DNA of 64,000 nucleotides from Niabella aurantiaca DSM 17617. GTDB taxonomy: Bacteria; Bacteroidota; Bacteroidia; Chitinophagales; Chitinophagaceae. Numbering within the stretch: position 1 is the first letter of the stretch; every line of letters begins with the position of its first letter. Where the stretch lies: the NCBI RefSeq assembly GCF_000374125.1, contig NZ_KB893632.1, forward strand, positions 109-64,108, in the 5' to 3' direction. The translations under genes and the position numbers were made by a program. Positions 35,324 through 45,350 of the stretch are shown here, in pieces. The notes under the pieces were generated by a model, which was given only the letters and a program-made list of their open reading frames with translations, ran no database searches and was not told the origin of the DNA.

Positions 35324-38300
35324 ATGAAGCAATTACGTATTGTACTGCTATGGCTTGTCTGTGCCCCTTACATTTCGTTTGGGCAGGGCAATAGTACCAA
35401 CTCGGCAACGGGGGTGGTAAAAAATGAAAACGGAGAGCTGCTGGCCGGCGCCTCCGTGTTTCTTCAGAAAACAACGGATGCCGGAACCAACCGGCTGGGA
35501 TTGACAGCTACAACGAACCAAAGTGGGATCTTCCAGTTTACGAATATCCCATTGGGTGCCGATTACCGGTTTATTGTAAGTTATGTGGGCTATCAGTCCG
35601 ATACCCTGGAGGGCTATGAGGTAAAGGAGAACAGCCGCATTTCCATAAGCGTGGAACTACGGCCCGCCGGCAGCGCTTTGGATAAGGTGGTGGTCATCGG
35701 TTATGGCTCGATGCGCAAAAAGGATCTTTCGGCGGCAGTGGCAACTGTTCCGGACCTGGAGCAGGCAAAGAGCAGGCCGGTGCTGAGCGTAGAAAACATC
35801 ATGCAGGGAAAGGTGGCCGGCATCACGGTTGTGAATGATGGCGGACACCCGGATCATGGTGCCCAGGTGGTGATCCGGGGTGTGGGCAACCGGAATGGGG
35901 AAAGCCCGTTGTACGTGGTCGACGGGGTACCCAATGCACCATACAATCCTGCGGATGTAGAATCGATCACGATCCTAAAGGATGCTGCATCAGCAGCCAT
36001 TTACGGGGCCTTTTCGGGCGCAGCAGGAGTGATCCTGATCACGACCCGGCAAGCCAGGAGCGGTGCGCCTGCCGTGGAGTATGCCGGTTTTGTTGGGGCA
36101 AAAAATGCCTGGCGCTTGCCCCAGTCACTTACGGCAGACAAAGAAGCCTGGGTGGCCAACCAGGCAGCTGCCAACGCCGGATCGCAGCCGCTGGACGGAT
36201 GGGATGCTGCCAAAAACCCCTATGCGCAGGAAACGCGTACAGACTGGATCGGGTCCATTTTCCGTACCGGCCTGATCCAGCGGCATACAGTAACGGTCAA
36301 TGCCGGGTCCGAAAAATTCAGCACGCTTTTTCAGGGACGTTATGAGGAAAATCAGGGCACATTGGTGAATACCTATGCAAAAAATATGTCGCTGCGGTTT
36401 AATGCGGCATACCAGCTGGCATCCAATATAAAATTCCGGCAGGAACTGTTTTACAATAACAGCGACAGCAGGGGTACCGGCACGTTCAGCGGTTACGATG
36501 GTACCATCCTTTCGGCGATCTACATGCCGCGCTCGGCCACGGTTTACTATCCGGATGGTAGCTTTGGCGGCGTGGGACCGCGTGAATCGGACTACCTCGG
36601 TATCCACGGGGATGTGGTAAACCCCGTGGCTACCTTGCTGCGGAATAAGCCAGATAGTAAAGGACTGGACATTCAGTCGGTTTCTGAATTAACGGTCAAT
36701 AACCTTGTTACGAGGGGGCTTTCATTTATTACCCGTTTTTCCTATCGCCAGGGACAAACCTTCTATAAAAATTTTGTACCCCGGCGTACAGAGCCGGGCA
36801 AGCCCAACAATTCGAACCAGCTGGATTATTCTACCGATAAAAGGAATAACTGGATCTGGGAAAATACGCTGAACTATGCCCGGGTGTTCAACGGGCACAG
36901 TGTGGGTCTGATGCTTTCCACTACGGCACAGCAGAACGGGGCAAAAGGATTTAGTGCGTCGGCAAAGACCTTTGATGATGAAGCTACCTGGGCGCAGTTT
37001 CTTGCGTTTGCAGAAAATTTTACCGATATCAAACCTCAGGACTGGGATTGGAAAGACCGCAATCAGTCGTATGTAGGCCGCTTTTCCTATAGCTGGTCCG
37101 ACCGGTATTTTATGACGGCAAGCTTAAGGAATGATATCGCTGGCCGGTTGCCGGCACAGAACCGGTCAAAATATTTTCCCGGTGTAACCGCTGCCTGGAA
37201 GCTGAGCTCGGAGTCCTTTTTTAATGTGCGGGCTATAAACCTGCTTAAGTTCCGGGCCAGCTGGGGGCGCATCGGAAACATTAACTCGGTTGGATTGTAC
37301 TATGGATATCCCACGCTTACGAGAGGAAATTCGAACCAGCTCGGTAACGGTGCGCCTGAAAGCTTTGTATATTACCTTGCCAGTTTGCACAACCCCGACC
37401 TGAACTGGGAGACCTCTGAGCAAAAGGATCTGGGTATCGACATCAGCCTCCTGGACGAGCGGCTGAACATTACAGCAGATTATTTTGATAAGCTGACCAT
37501 TGACCTGATCACGACACAAAGCAATAACTGGCCGGTGGCCATGGGCTTTGGTGCGCCCCTGATCAACCAGGGGAGGATCAGGAATACCGGTTTTGAGTTC
37601 AGCGCTGCCTGGAGGGGGAAGATCGGAGAACTGGCCTATGATGTGAACGGAAACTTTGCAACACTGAAGAACCGGGTGGCTTATATTGATGAAAATCCCG
37701 GGTCGGCCTGGAACGACGGTGATACATGGAGGGGAACCATTAAGCCTTACCGTTCGGTTGTGGGGCAGCCCTACCGGTCCTTCTGGCTGTATGAAACAGG
37801 CGGTGTTTTTCAAACAGATGAAGAAGCCGCTGCATATGTAGGGCCGGATGGAAAACGGGTCCAGGAAAATGCCAGGGCCGGAGATCTCAAATTTATAGAC
37901 CAGAATGGCGATGGCAAACTGAATGATGATGACCGGATCTATATGGGGAATGCGTTTCCGAAGATCACTTATGGTTTTACCGCAAATGCCTCCTGGAAGA
38001 ATTTTGATTTTAGCATGTTCTGGCAGGGGGTAGGCGGCGTAAAGCTGTTCCATATATTTAAAGAATCCACCCTAAATGCATCTGAACAGGGCTATAACCG
38101 CTGGGATAAGATACTGGAAGCCTGGTCGCCCTCCAATACAGGAGGAACAATCCCACGCATCTCGGCCAACGATCCGAATAACAATTTTCAGACACCCTCC
38201 GACTGGTACCTGGAAAATGGAAATTACCTGCGCCTGAAGAGTGTGGTGCTGGGCTATAATTTCAACAAGCTGTATCGCAATATGAAACTGCGTGTATATA

Positions 38301-38431
38301 TCAGCAGCGACAACCTGCTCACCATTACCAAATATTCCGGTATGGACCCTGAAGTGGGCGGATGGGGTTTTGACGGAGGCCAGTTTCCGGTTTCCCGGAT
38401 CTATGCCGCGGGTGTTAAGTTGACTTTCTAA
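35324..38431 (+). CDS. SusC/RagA-family TonB-linked outer-membrane transporter
   Basis: A 1035-aa protein with a signal peptide (cleaved near Gln21), a carboxypeptidase-regulatory-like domain (about 26-112, TGVVKNENGELLAGASVFLQK), a SusC-type plug (KVVVIGYGSMRKKDLSAAV, then PLYVVDGVPNAPYNPADVESITILKDAASAAIYG), and a long beta-barrel ending in a C-terminal Phe (GVKLTF). With SusD it imports oligomers across the outer membrane using TonB. Although it follows an ECF sigma/FecR pair, I see no STN domain before the regulatory-like domain. Substrate unknown. Confidence 0.95.
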   Translation: MKQLRIVLLWLVCAPYISFGQGNSTNSATGVVKNENGELLAGASVFLQKTTDAGTNRLGLTATTNQSGIFQFTNIPLGADYRFIVSYVGYQSDTLEGYEVKENSRISISVELRPAGSALDKVVVIGYGSMRKKDLSAAVATVPDLEQAKSRPVLSVENIMQGKVAGITVVNDGGHPDHGAQVVIRGVGNRNGESPLYVVDGVPNAPYNPADVESITILKDAASAAIYGAFSGAAGVILITTRQARSGAPAVEYAGFVGAKNAWRLPQSLTADKEAWVANQAAANAGSQPLDGWDAAKNPYAQETRTDWIGSIFRTGLIQRHTVTVNAGSEKFSTLFQGRYEENQGTLVNTYAKNMSLRFNAAYQLASNIKFRQELFYNNSDSRGTGTFSGYDGTILSAIYMPRSATVYYPDGSFGGVGPRESDYLGIHGDVVNPVATLLRNKPDSKGLDIQSVSELTVNNLVTRGLSFITRFSYRQGQTFYKNFVPRRTEPGKPNNSNQLDYSTDKRNNWIWENTLNYARVFNGHSVGLMLSTTAQQNGAKGFSASAKTFDDEATWAQFLAFAENFTDIKPQDWDWKDRNQSYVGRFSYSWSDRYFMTASLRNDIAGRLPAQNRSKYFPGVTAAWKLSSESFFNVRAINLLKFRASWGRIGNINSVGLYYGYPTLTRGNSNQLGNGAPESFVYYLASLHNPDLNWETSEQKDLGIDISLLDERLNITADYFDKLTIDLITTQSNNWPVAMGFGAPLINQGRIRNTGFEFSAAWRGKIGELAYDVNGNFATLKNRVAYIDENPGSAWNDGDTWRGTIKPYRSVVGQPYRSFWLYETGGVFQTDEEAAAYVGPDGKRVQENARAGDLKFIDQNGDGKLNDDDRIYMGNAFPKITYGFTANASWKNFDFSMFWQGVGGVKLFHIFKESTLNASEQGYNRWDKILEAWSPSNTGGTIPRISANDPNNNFQTPSDWYLENGNYLRLKSVVLGYNFNKLYRNMKLRVYISSDNLLTITKYSGMDPEVGGWGFDGGQFPVSRIYAAGVKLTF

Positions 38432-38463
38432 AAAAAGGATGAACCGAAAAATAAAATCAGTAT

Positions 38464-40053
38464 ATGAAATATAATCTTACGTATTTAATCATAGCCGTTG
38501 TGTTTTTGTGCGGTTCCTGCAGCAAGAACTGGGTAGATACAAAACCACAGGGCGTTCCGTCTACAGCCTATCAATGGGACGGGGAAAAGAATGTTTTAAA
38601 AGCGATCGGGGCCCTGTATGCTCCTATGCGCAATGAAGGTACCTGGGGCCGCAACCTGTTCTGGATGCAGAATGCAAGCGATGATCTGATCGTAGGGCGT
38701 TCCAAAGCCGATGCGGAGAACATCAAAAACTTCATCTGTACCGGTAACGAAGGATATATGAAGGACGGCTGGAATGATCTTTACTGGATGCTGAATAAGG
38801 CTAACCAGGCCATTGCCGGGGTGCCTACTGCCACCAATGTATCAGAAGAACTGAAACAGCGGGCATTGGGAGAAGCTTATTTTATGCGTGGCTTTTCTCA
38901 TTTCTGGCTGGCCTACCTGTGGGGGCATAAAGACCAGGGCGTGCCTTATGATGCGATCGAAAATCCGGAGTTTGGGAAACGGGTACCTCCGCAACTAAAG
39001 TCGGTTACGGATAACTATGTGGCGATTGCCGGAGACCTGCAGAAGGCAGCGGACCTGTTGCCCCTGTTCAGCACGTATGACGATGTCAACAAAGGAAGGG
39101 CGCATAAAGCCGCCGCGCTGGGCTACCTGGTGAAGACCTACGCCTATTGGGCGCAGTTTGACAATAGCAAATGGGCATTGATCCCGGCGATTTGCGATCG
39201 TATTAAGACCGAATGCGGCCGGGCATTGATCACCGGGAAGGGCTCATTTAAAGACAACTATAAAGCGGTTTTTGCCGTTGCTAACAACTGGAGCAGCGAA
39301 TACATCTGGTCAGTAACCTCCGGAACCATCGGCGGATCAGAGTTTCCCGGGGTAGTGCTGGAGAACAAAGGCTGGGGCGTATATAACGGCTGGGGCTACT
39401 TCCAGCCTACCGAAGAGCTGTATAAAGAATATGAGCCGAATGATCCCCGCAGGGAAGCGACCATTTTAAAGTTTGGTGATCAATTTACTTTTTTTGGCGT
39501 GGAGCGGACCTATTCTTCTACAAACAGCCTGTCCGGGTTCCAGATCAATAAATACATGGAACCGTACAGCTATGGCTCCAACAGCGATCCCAAGACCAAT
39601 GACAAGATTAACCAGAACGGGGATTATCCTACTACGTCGTTGAATCTTCCATTGATGCGTTACGCGGAGATCCTGCTTTTTAAAGCGGAGGCGCTGATCC
39701 AGCAGGGAAAGAACGGAGAGGCGGCAGGACCATTGAATGAAGTAAGAGCAAGGGTTGGCCTGGAGCCAATAACCAATCCTACATTAAATGACCTGAAGCA
39801 TGAACGCCGTTGCGAGCTGGCCTGTGAATGGACAGACCGGCTGATGGACCTGAAACGCTGGAATGATGTGGCAAAGATCAATGCTCCGTTGCATGGACGC
39901 ATTCATACAGATAAGTCGAACCCGGCTTCTCCGTACACCGTTCAGCAGGTTTGGCCGGCGCGTAACTATACCCAGGCAAAAATGGCCTGGCCCATCAGCC
40001 CGGATGAGATCAACCTGAGTGGCGGAGCCTATCAGCAAACCCCGGGATGGTAA
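38464..40053 (+). CDS. SusD/RagB-family surface lipoprotein
   Basis: A 529-aa lipoprotein with lipobox LCGSC (Cys19). It has the SusD fold signatures: N-terminal TKPQGVPSTAYQW region, ALGEAYFMRGFSHFWLAYLWGHKDQGVPY with the helical TPR-like repeats, LPLMRYAEILLFKAEALIQQG, and a C-terminal LKHERRCELACEWTDRLMDLKRW and QTPGW end. It forms the substrate-binding lid on the SusC barrel encoded 32 bp upstream. Substrate not deducible; no glycoside hydrolase is next to it. Confidence 0.95.
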   Translation: MKYNLTYLIIAVVFLCGSCSKNWVDTKPQGVPSTAYQWDGEKNVLKAIGALYAPMRNEGTWGRNLFWMQNASDDLIVGRSKADAENIKNFICTGNEGYMKDGWNDLYWMLNKANQAIAGVPTATNVSEELKQRALGEAYFMRGFSHFWLAYLWGHKDQGVPYDAIENPEFGKRVPPQLKSVTDNYVAIAGDLQKAADLLPLFSTYDDVNKGRAHKAAALGYLVKTYAYWAQFDNSKWALIPAICDRIKTECGRALITGKGSFKDNYKAVFAVANNWSSEYIWSVTSGTIGGSEFPGVVLENKGWGVYNGWGYFQPTEELYKEYEPNDPRREATILKFGDQFTFFGVERTYSSTNSLSGFQINKYMEPYSYGSNSDPKTNDKINQNGDYPTTSLNLPLMRYAEILLFKAEALIQQGKNGEAAGPLNEVRARVGLEPITNPTLNDLKHERRCELACEWTDRLMDLKRWNDVAKINAPLHGRIHTDKSNPASPYTVQQVWPARNYTQAKMAWPISPDEINLSGGAYQQTPGW

Positions 40054-40103
40054 TACCGGTTTTTTTACCCGGCATTATTTTCAATGTAAGGTAAATATAA
40101 AAA

Positions 40104-40197
40104 GACGGTTTCAAAAGTGGTTGCCGCGACACCGCCCCTGGCATTCAGCCCGGGGACCGGTAGGGCAGCGGGTTCTAAGCCCATTTTTGAAACCATC
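40104..40197. repeat. Imperfect long inverted repeat between converging SusD genes
   Basis: GACGGTTTCAAAAGTGG (40104-40120) and the reverse complement of 40181-40197 match at 15 of 17 positions. The 60-bp interior is GC-rich with further pairing potential, so the whole 94 bp could form one imperfect hairpin. It may act as a terminator for both converging operons or be a small repeat element. Confidence 0.55.
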
Positions 40198-40313
40198 TCC
40201 TTTTTGCCTGATCATGAACCGGGATCGAGCTGTTTTGTAGGACGAAATACGGTGTATGTCTGCATGCTTGCAAAACGTGCAGCATTGATCCGGGCGTATT
40301 ACCGATATGCAGC

Positions 40314-42065
40314 CTATTCCCAACCGGGATTTTGGCGAAGATTGGGGTTCAGTACGATGTCCGTATTGGAAATGGGATGGTAATATTTTTTATCGCTGAA
40401 CGCTCTTTTTTCATCTTCTCTCCAAAGGATAAATCCCTTATTGCCTTCCGATAATTTGGATGCGGTGCCGTCCAGTACATAGTAGATGACTCCCGGAACC
40501 TTGGTTGCGGGCACTTTGTCCACAAAACAAACATCAGGTGTATTGTTGCCATCAAGATCCATGAGCTGGTCTTTTGCCGGCACATAGATACCCCGCCACT
40601 GCATTTCCATCAGCTTGCCTTTTTTCCAGCGGAGCAGATCAGCATAACGGAATCCTTCGTACACCAGCTCGATGCCCCGCTCTCTTCTTACTTCCAGCAG
40701 GTATTTGTCGGTGATCTCAGGGAAGTAGGTGGTCTGCAGGTAGGGATCTGCGGTTTGCGGCCCGGTTGGCTCCACACCGGCCCTTGTTCTGAGAAGTGCA
40801 ATGGTTTCGTTCCAGATACCAGCATCCATTTTGCCCAGTTCGGCCATTGCTTCCGCATAGTTCAGCAATACTTCTGCATACCGGATGAGGGGAATGGAGT
40901 TATAGGATTCGCCCACGCCATCCAGCCGCTTGTCGTCCAGGCTGAATTTTAAGAGGTGGTAGCCGGTGAATGTGTATCCGAAATTCGGCGGGGCGGCGCT
41001 GCCATCGCTGCGCTGGTAACCGAGCGACCGGACGGTTTGTGCGAGGCGGTGATCGCGCTGCGCCATTTCCCGCACGAACTGGATCGTGTCAAAACCAGGT
41101 TTGTCGGTAAATCGCGTGCCGTCGGTGTTGAGGTAGGTGTTGACAAATTGTTTGATCAGCCCCCAACGCGAGCCATAGGTAGCGCTGTTGAATTTCCAGG
41201 TCACTTCGTGCCATCTTCTGAGGGCATTGTTGTACACCACTGCCAGCAATACCTCGTCGGCCACGGGGTTCTCTGAAATAAACAGGGTACGGTAGTCCGC
41301 CGCGGGCTTGGAGCTGGTATACAGCTTGTACATGCCGGCGTCCATTACTTTTTTTGCTGCAGCGGCAGCTGCCTCCAGCCATTTTCCTGAAGTGGCTTCT
41401 AATTTTAACTCAGTATGATATTTCCGGTACGTGCCTTCGAAGAGGCAAACCCGCGATTTAAAGGCCAGGGCCACCTGCCGGGTAATGGTAGAGGCCGTAT
41501 TGTCTTTCACATCCTTTATTTTTTCAGAAGCAAAGTCCAGGTCTGCCAGCACAGAATCCATGACGGTGCTCCGGCTATCTTGCGATTTATAGAGATCCGG
41601 ATCGGCCGCAGACAGGGTTTTGGAATACCAGGGTACATCGCCATAGCGTTGTACCATGTCAAAATAAAACCAGGCTCTGAAGAAGCGTGCCAGCCCAATG
41701 TAGTGGTCCTTCACTTCCTGTGCAACGCCTGCTTTTCCGGCATTTTCAAGAAAATAATTGATGTTGCGCAGATTCGTCCAGCTCCAGGAAGGTTCGTTCA
41801 CCGAAGTGTACGATCCGGCAATGAACTGCGGGGACTGATTTTTTGAAGTATAGTCGCCCCACTCGTCTTCGGTGGTAACCGCCAGGGCGGAGGGGAGCAT
41901 GCGCTGGTAGAACGAGTTGGTGTACAGGTTCAGGTCTTTTTCTGTGTTGAAAAATGATTGGGGAACCAACTTGTCAAAAGGTTCTTTATCAAGAAAATTT
42001 TTGCTGCAGGAGGAAAAAAGAAAGAGCGCAGCAACGATGTTTGCAGAAATGATTATCTTTTTCAT
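40314..42065 (-). CDS. SusD/RagB-family surface lipoprotein (second pair)
   Basis: A 583-aa lipoprotein with lipobox FSSC (Cys20) followed by SKNFLDKEPFD, typical of the SusD family. It carries the family segments HYIGLARFFRAWFYFDMVQRYGDVPWY, LIRYAEVLLNYAEAMAELG, a C-terminal EVRRERGIELVYEGFRYADLLRWKKG and a final NPNLRQNPGWE. Together with the SusC 12 bp upstream it forms a glycan or peptide uptake pair. It is clearly different from the SusD at 38464, so the two systems likely have different substrates. Confidence 0.95.
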   Translation of the reverse strand: MKKIIISANIVAALFLFSSCSKNFLDKEPFDKLVPQSFFNTEKDLNLYTNSFYQRMLPSALAVTTEDEWGDYTSKNQSPQFIAGSYTSVNEPSWSWTNLRNINYFLENAGKAGVAQEVKDHYIGLARFFRAWFYFDMVQRYGDVPWYSKTLSAADPDLYKSQDSRSTVMDSVLADLDFASEKIKDVKDNTASTITRQVALAFKSRVCLFEGTYRKYHTELKLEATSGKWLEAAAAAAKKVMDAGMYKLYTSSKPAADYRTLFISENPVADEVLLAVVYNNALRRWHEVTWKFNSATYGSRWGLIKQFVNTYLNTDGTRFTDKPGFDTIQFVREMAQRDHRLAQTVRSLGYQRSDGSAAPPNFGYTFTGYHLLKFSLDDKRLDGVGESYNSIPLIRYAEVLLNYAEAMAELGKMDAGIWNETIALLRTRAGVEPTGPQTADPYLQTTYFPEITDKYLLEVRRERGIELVYEGFRYADLLRWKKGKLMEMQWRGIYVPAKDQLMDLDGNNTPDVCFVDKVPATKVPGVIYYVLDGTASKLSEGNKGFILWREDEKRAFSDKKYYHPISNTDIVLNPNLRQNPGWE

Positions 42066-42077
42066 GGAATGGTAGAA

Positions 42078-45000
42078 TTAAAGTGAAAGGTTTAAACCAA
42101 ATGTGATCGATTTGAGCATGGGATAGGCATATCCCTGTCCGCTGCCATTGGTCAGTTCCCCGATCGGGTTTTCCAGCACCTCCGGATCAAAATTGTCTGT
42201 ATGTTTAAACAGGCCTGAAAAAGTGAAGAGGTTCTGACCGGTGACGTACACCTTTGCACGTTGGATCTTTAATTTATTTAGCCAACCGGAAGGAAGGGAA
42301 TAATCAAGAGTGACGTTCTTCAGCCGCATGTAGCTGGCGTCCTGCAGGTACCGGGTTTGCGGAGCGCCCAGTGAACGGTTGGTATTTAAAGCGGTATAGC
42401 CTCTGAACCTCGGGAAGTACGCATCGGGATTCTCTGCCGTCCAGTAATCCTGCATCATCTTGGTGGGTTGATAGCCATAGGGCCGGTTGTACGGACCCCA
42501 GAACAGTCCTGCCTCGGGAGCAAAATACCAGTCCCGTTTGCCGATCCCCTGGAAGAATGCAGAAAGACCGATCCCGTTCCAGGCGGCGGCTACGGTAAAC
42601 CCGTATTGATAACGGGGGGAGGTGTTCCCGATGATACGCCGGTCCCCGGGATTGTCAACGGTGTTGGTTCCCTGGTTGATCACCTGATCGCCATTGAGGT
42701 CTGCAAACTTCAGATCGCCGGGCAGCCATTGCCGGTTATTGGAGTTTTGTAAAAAATCCTGGTTGGCGTGCTGCGCGATGTCTTCGGCTGAAGTAAAGAA
42801 TCCAAGGGTTGTGTATCCCCACAATTCGCCAATCTCATGACCCACATAGTAAGTAGAGGCAAGGGTTTTTTTAGGATTGTTGAATTGGGTAATAAAGGAG
42901 CGGCTGTCCCACAAAGATCCGCTGAAGCTGTATTGGAAGGGCTTACCGAAAACGGTGGTATTGTCTTTCCAGGAAAGGGTCAGCTCCCAGCCTTTGGTAG
43001 AAAGATCGGCATAGTTCCCAAAAGGCAATGCAGCGCCAAAAACGGCGGGCAACGGCTCGGCCTGGGTAAACATACCCGTGGTTTGCCGGTTATACCAGTC
43101 AAACACCAGATCCAGCCGCCGGTTCAGCAGGGTCATGTCCATGCCCAGATCAAAGGTGGTAGAACGCTCCCAGGTAAGGCCATTGGGAATGACGTTCGGC
43201 AATTGTGTATAGCTGGTCTGGACGCCATTTAGAATAACGCTGGATTTAGCCACAGACATGATCTCCAAGTAACGGTAGGCGGCCACATTTCCGTTGCCCA
43301 ATGATCCGTAAGAGCCGCGGAACTTCAGTTCACTGATGAGGGGCTTCAACGGCTGGAAGAAGGCTTCTTCCGACAGCCGCCATCCTGCAGATACCGAAGG
43401 GAAAAAGCCGAACCGCTGAGTGCTTGGAAATTTAGAGGAGCCGTCGTACCGCCCGTTGAGTTCGATCAGGTAACGGTTTTTGAAATCATAGTTCAGCCGG
43501 TAGAACCAGCCGATATAACTCCATTGCAACCCGCCGCCGGAGATACCGTAGTTCAGCCCGTCCATCAGGTTGAAATCGGGTTTTTCTTCCACCAGGATCC
43601 CATCGCGGCTGGCGTCGAGCTCCTTGCGTGTAAAGGATTCCACGTTGTAACCGCCCAGGAACTTGAAATGGTGCTGGCCAAAGTCCCTGGTAAACTCACC
43701 GGTAATATTGGAGCCGAGGTAGCTTTCATTGTTATTGAACTGACGCAGCAGGCTTCTGCCGAAGCGGTCTATACGGCCGGGGGCGATGCTGTAGTTCATA
43801 AAATTATTGGTGCGTGTTTCCGTCTCCAGTTCTTTGGAGAAGGTGATATCCGCTTTAAAAGTCAGCGCGTTTTTAATGGGCGTTAAGACAATCCCTGCTG
43901 TGTTACGAATAAAAAAATTGGAAAGATCCGATTTGTTGCGGCCTTCGATATAGGAGGCGGCACCGGTGTACACGCCGGAGTGGGTATAAGTACCATCGGG
44001 GTTGTAGATGACAGCCATCGGATAGCCCTGATGCTCGAACTGACGCCAGATATTGCCATCTCCATCGGAAAACATCGGGTAGCGGTAGGTATAATTGCTG
44101 ATGTCCGTATTGTTCTGCAGGCTGATCCAGGGGGCGATGCGTATGGTACCTTTTGCGCGCAGATTGTATTTGTTAAACTTATCGCTGAGGTAATTGAAGA
44201 TCCCGTCCTGGTAATAATACCGTCCGGAGATATAGTAATCTGCTTTTTCGGAACCGCCGGACACGCTGATGGCTTCTTCCAGCGCCGGCATGCTGTTTTT
44301 ATACAGCAGGTTGTACCAATCGGTATTTCCAAAGTACTCGTAGCGCTTTTTTTGTTCGTTGTACACCACCTCCGGTAAGCTGGGATCTTCATCGTGCTTT
44401 TTTAATTCGTCGAGGTATTCCAGCGAAAACGGATAAATGTTGTTTACAGATATGGGATGGGATTTGTAGTCGTACCAGGCATTAAATGCTTCATCAAAAT
44501 TTTTGGCCCATTGGTAGCCGTTTGTGATCAGGGAAGGAGTGATGATGCGGCTGTTGGTGGTATAGCTGCTGTTGACATCTACTTTTACCTTTCCTTTTTT
44601 GGCGGACCTGGTTGTAATGAGGACCACCCCGAAGGCCGCCCTTGATCCATAAATGGCTGCTGAGGAGGCGTCCTTTAAAATGGAAACGCTTTCCACATCA
44701 TTGGGGTTGATGAGGTTGGGATCGCCTTCCACTCCATCGATGAGCACCAGGGCGCTCCCCCCGGCGCCGATAGAGGTGGCGCCCCTCAGGTTATAGGTGG
44801 CGCTGCGGGTGGGGCTGCCATCCACCATTTTAATATTCAGGTTGGGAAGCGCACCCTGCAGCATACGGGTAAGGTTGGGCGAAGGCCTGTCTTCCAGCGC
44901 CTCGGAGCCGATCTGGGCAACCGCACCCGTCAAATTGATCTTCTTTTGGGTTCCATAACCCACTACAACCACTTCATCCATATTGCTTCCGGGCTTTGCC

Positions 45001-45350
45001 TGCAGCACAACGGTGCGCGTCTCCTTCCTGCCGTCTGCAGCCGTCCATTTTATTTCCTGGGGCGTGTAGGCAATATGTGTGATGTGAAGCGTGTACAGAC
45101 CTGCTTTTAATTGCAGCCGGAAGCTGCCGTCGGTGCCGCTGATGACAGAGAGAGGCCGGCCCTGCACCATTACCGTTGCGCCGGAAACAGGGTTATGGAC
45201 AGAATCGGTCAATATCCCCACCAGTTCCCCCGGGGTGGTATCCTGGGCGGCTGCCGTTTGCAGGCGGGCGCATATGGCCCCGCCTTCAAAGAGCCCGATG
45301 AGTAGAACAGGAACGGCGTACCTGTAGAAGGCTCGTTTTAGTAGATGCAT
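42078..45350 (-). CDS. SusC/RagA-family TonB-linked outer-membrane transporter (second pair)
   Basis: A 1090-aa protein with an extended signal region (to about residue 36), a carboxypeptidase-regulatory-like domain (LVGILTDSVHNPVSGATVMVQG), the SusC plug with VVVVGYGTQKKINLTGAV and GSALVLIDGVEGDPNLINPNDVESVSILKDASSAAIYGSRAAFGVVLITT, and a barrel ending FGLNLSL. No sigma/FecR genes accompany this pair, so regulation differs from the first; two direct 17-bp repeats lie in its promoter region. An AT-rich upstream stretch (45365-45490) precedes it. Confidence 0.95.
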   Translation of the reverse strand: MHLLKRAFYRYAVPVLLIGLFEGGAICARLQTAAAQDTTPGELVGILTDSVHNPVSGATVMVQGRPLSVISGTDGSFRLQLKAGLYTLHITHIAYTPQEIKWTAADGRKETRTVVLQAKPGSNMDEVVVVGYGTQKKINLTGAVAQIGSEALEDRPSPNLTRMLQGALPNLNIKMVDGSPTRSATYNLRGATSIGAGGSALVLIDGVEGDPNLINPNDVESVSILKDASSAAIYGSRAAFGVVLITTRSAKKGKVKVDVNSSYTTNSRIITPSLITNGYQWAKNFDEAFNAWYDYKSHPISVNNIYPFSLEYLDELKKHDEDPSLPEVVYNEQKKRYEYFGNTDWYNLLYKNSMPALEEAISVSGGSEKADYYISGRYYYQDGIFNYLSDKFNKYNLRAKGTIRIAPWISLQNNTDISNYTYRYPMFSDGDGNIWRQFEHQGYPMAVIYNPDGTYTHSGVYTGAASYIEGRNKSDLSNFFIRNTAGIVLTPIKNALTFKADITFSKELETETRTNNFMNYSIAPGRIDRFGRSLLRQFNNNESYLGSNITGEFTRDFGQHHFKFLGGYNVESFTRKELDASRDGILVEEKPDFNLMDGLNYGISGGGLQWSYIGWFYRLNYDFKNRYLIELNGRYDGSSKFPSTQRFGFFPSVSAGWRLSEEAFFQPLKPLISELKFRGSYGSLGNGNVAAYRYLEIMSVAKSSVILNGVQTSYTQLPNVIPNGLTWERSTTFDLGMDMTLLNRRLDLVFDWYNRQTTGMFTQAEPLPAVFGAALPFGNYADLSTKGWELTLSWKDNTTVFGKPFQYSFSGSLWDSRSFITQFNNPKKTLASTYYVGHEIGELWGYTTLGFFTSAEDIAQHANQDFLQNSNNRQWLPGDLKFADLNGDQVINQGTNTVDNPGDRRIIGNTSPRYQYGFTVAAAWNGIGLSAFFQGIGKRDWYFAPEAGLFWGPYNRPYGYQPTKMMQDYWTAENPDAYFPRFRGYTALNTNRSLGAPQTRYLQDASYMRLKNVTLDYSLPSGWLNKLKIQRAKVYVTGQNLFTFSGLFKHTDNFDPEVLENPIGELTNGSGQGYAYPMLKSITFGLNLSL

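Noticed and set aside
37166-38053. 295-aa open frame on the - strand
   Set aside because: Antisense shadow of the SusC barrel region; no domain character.
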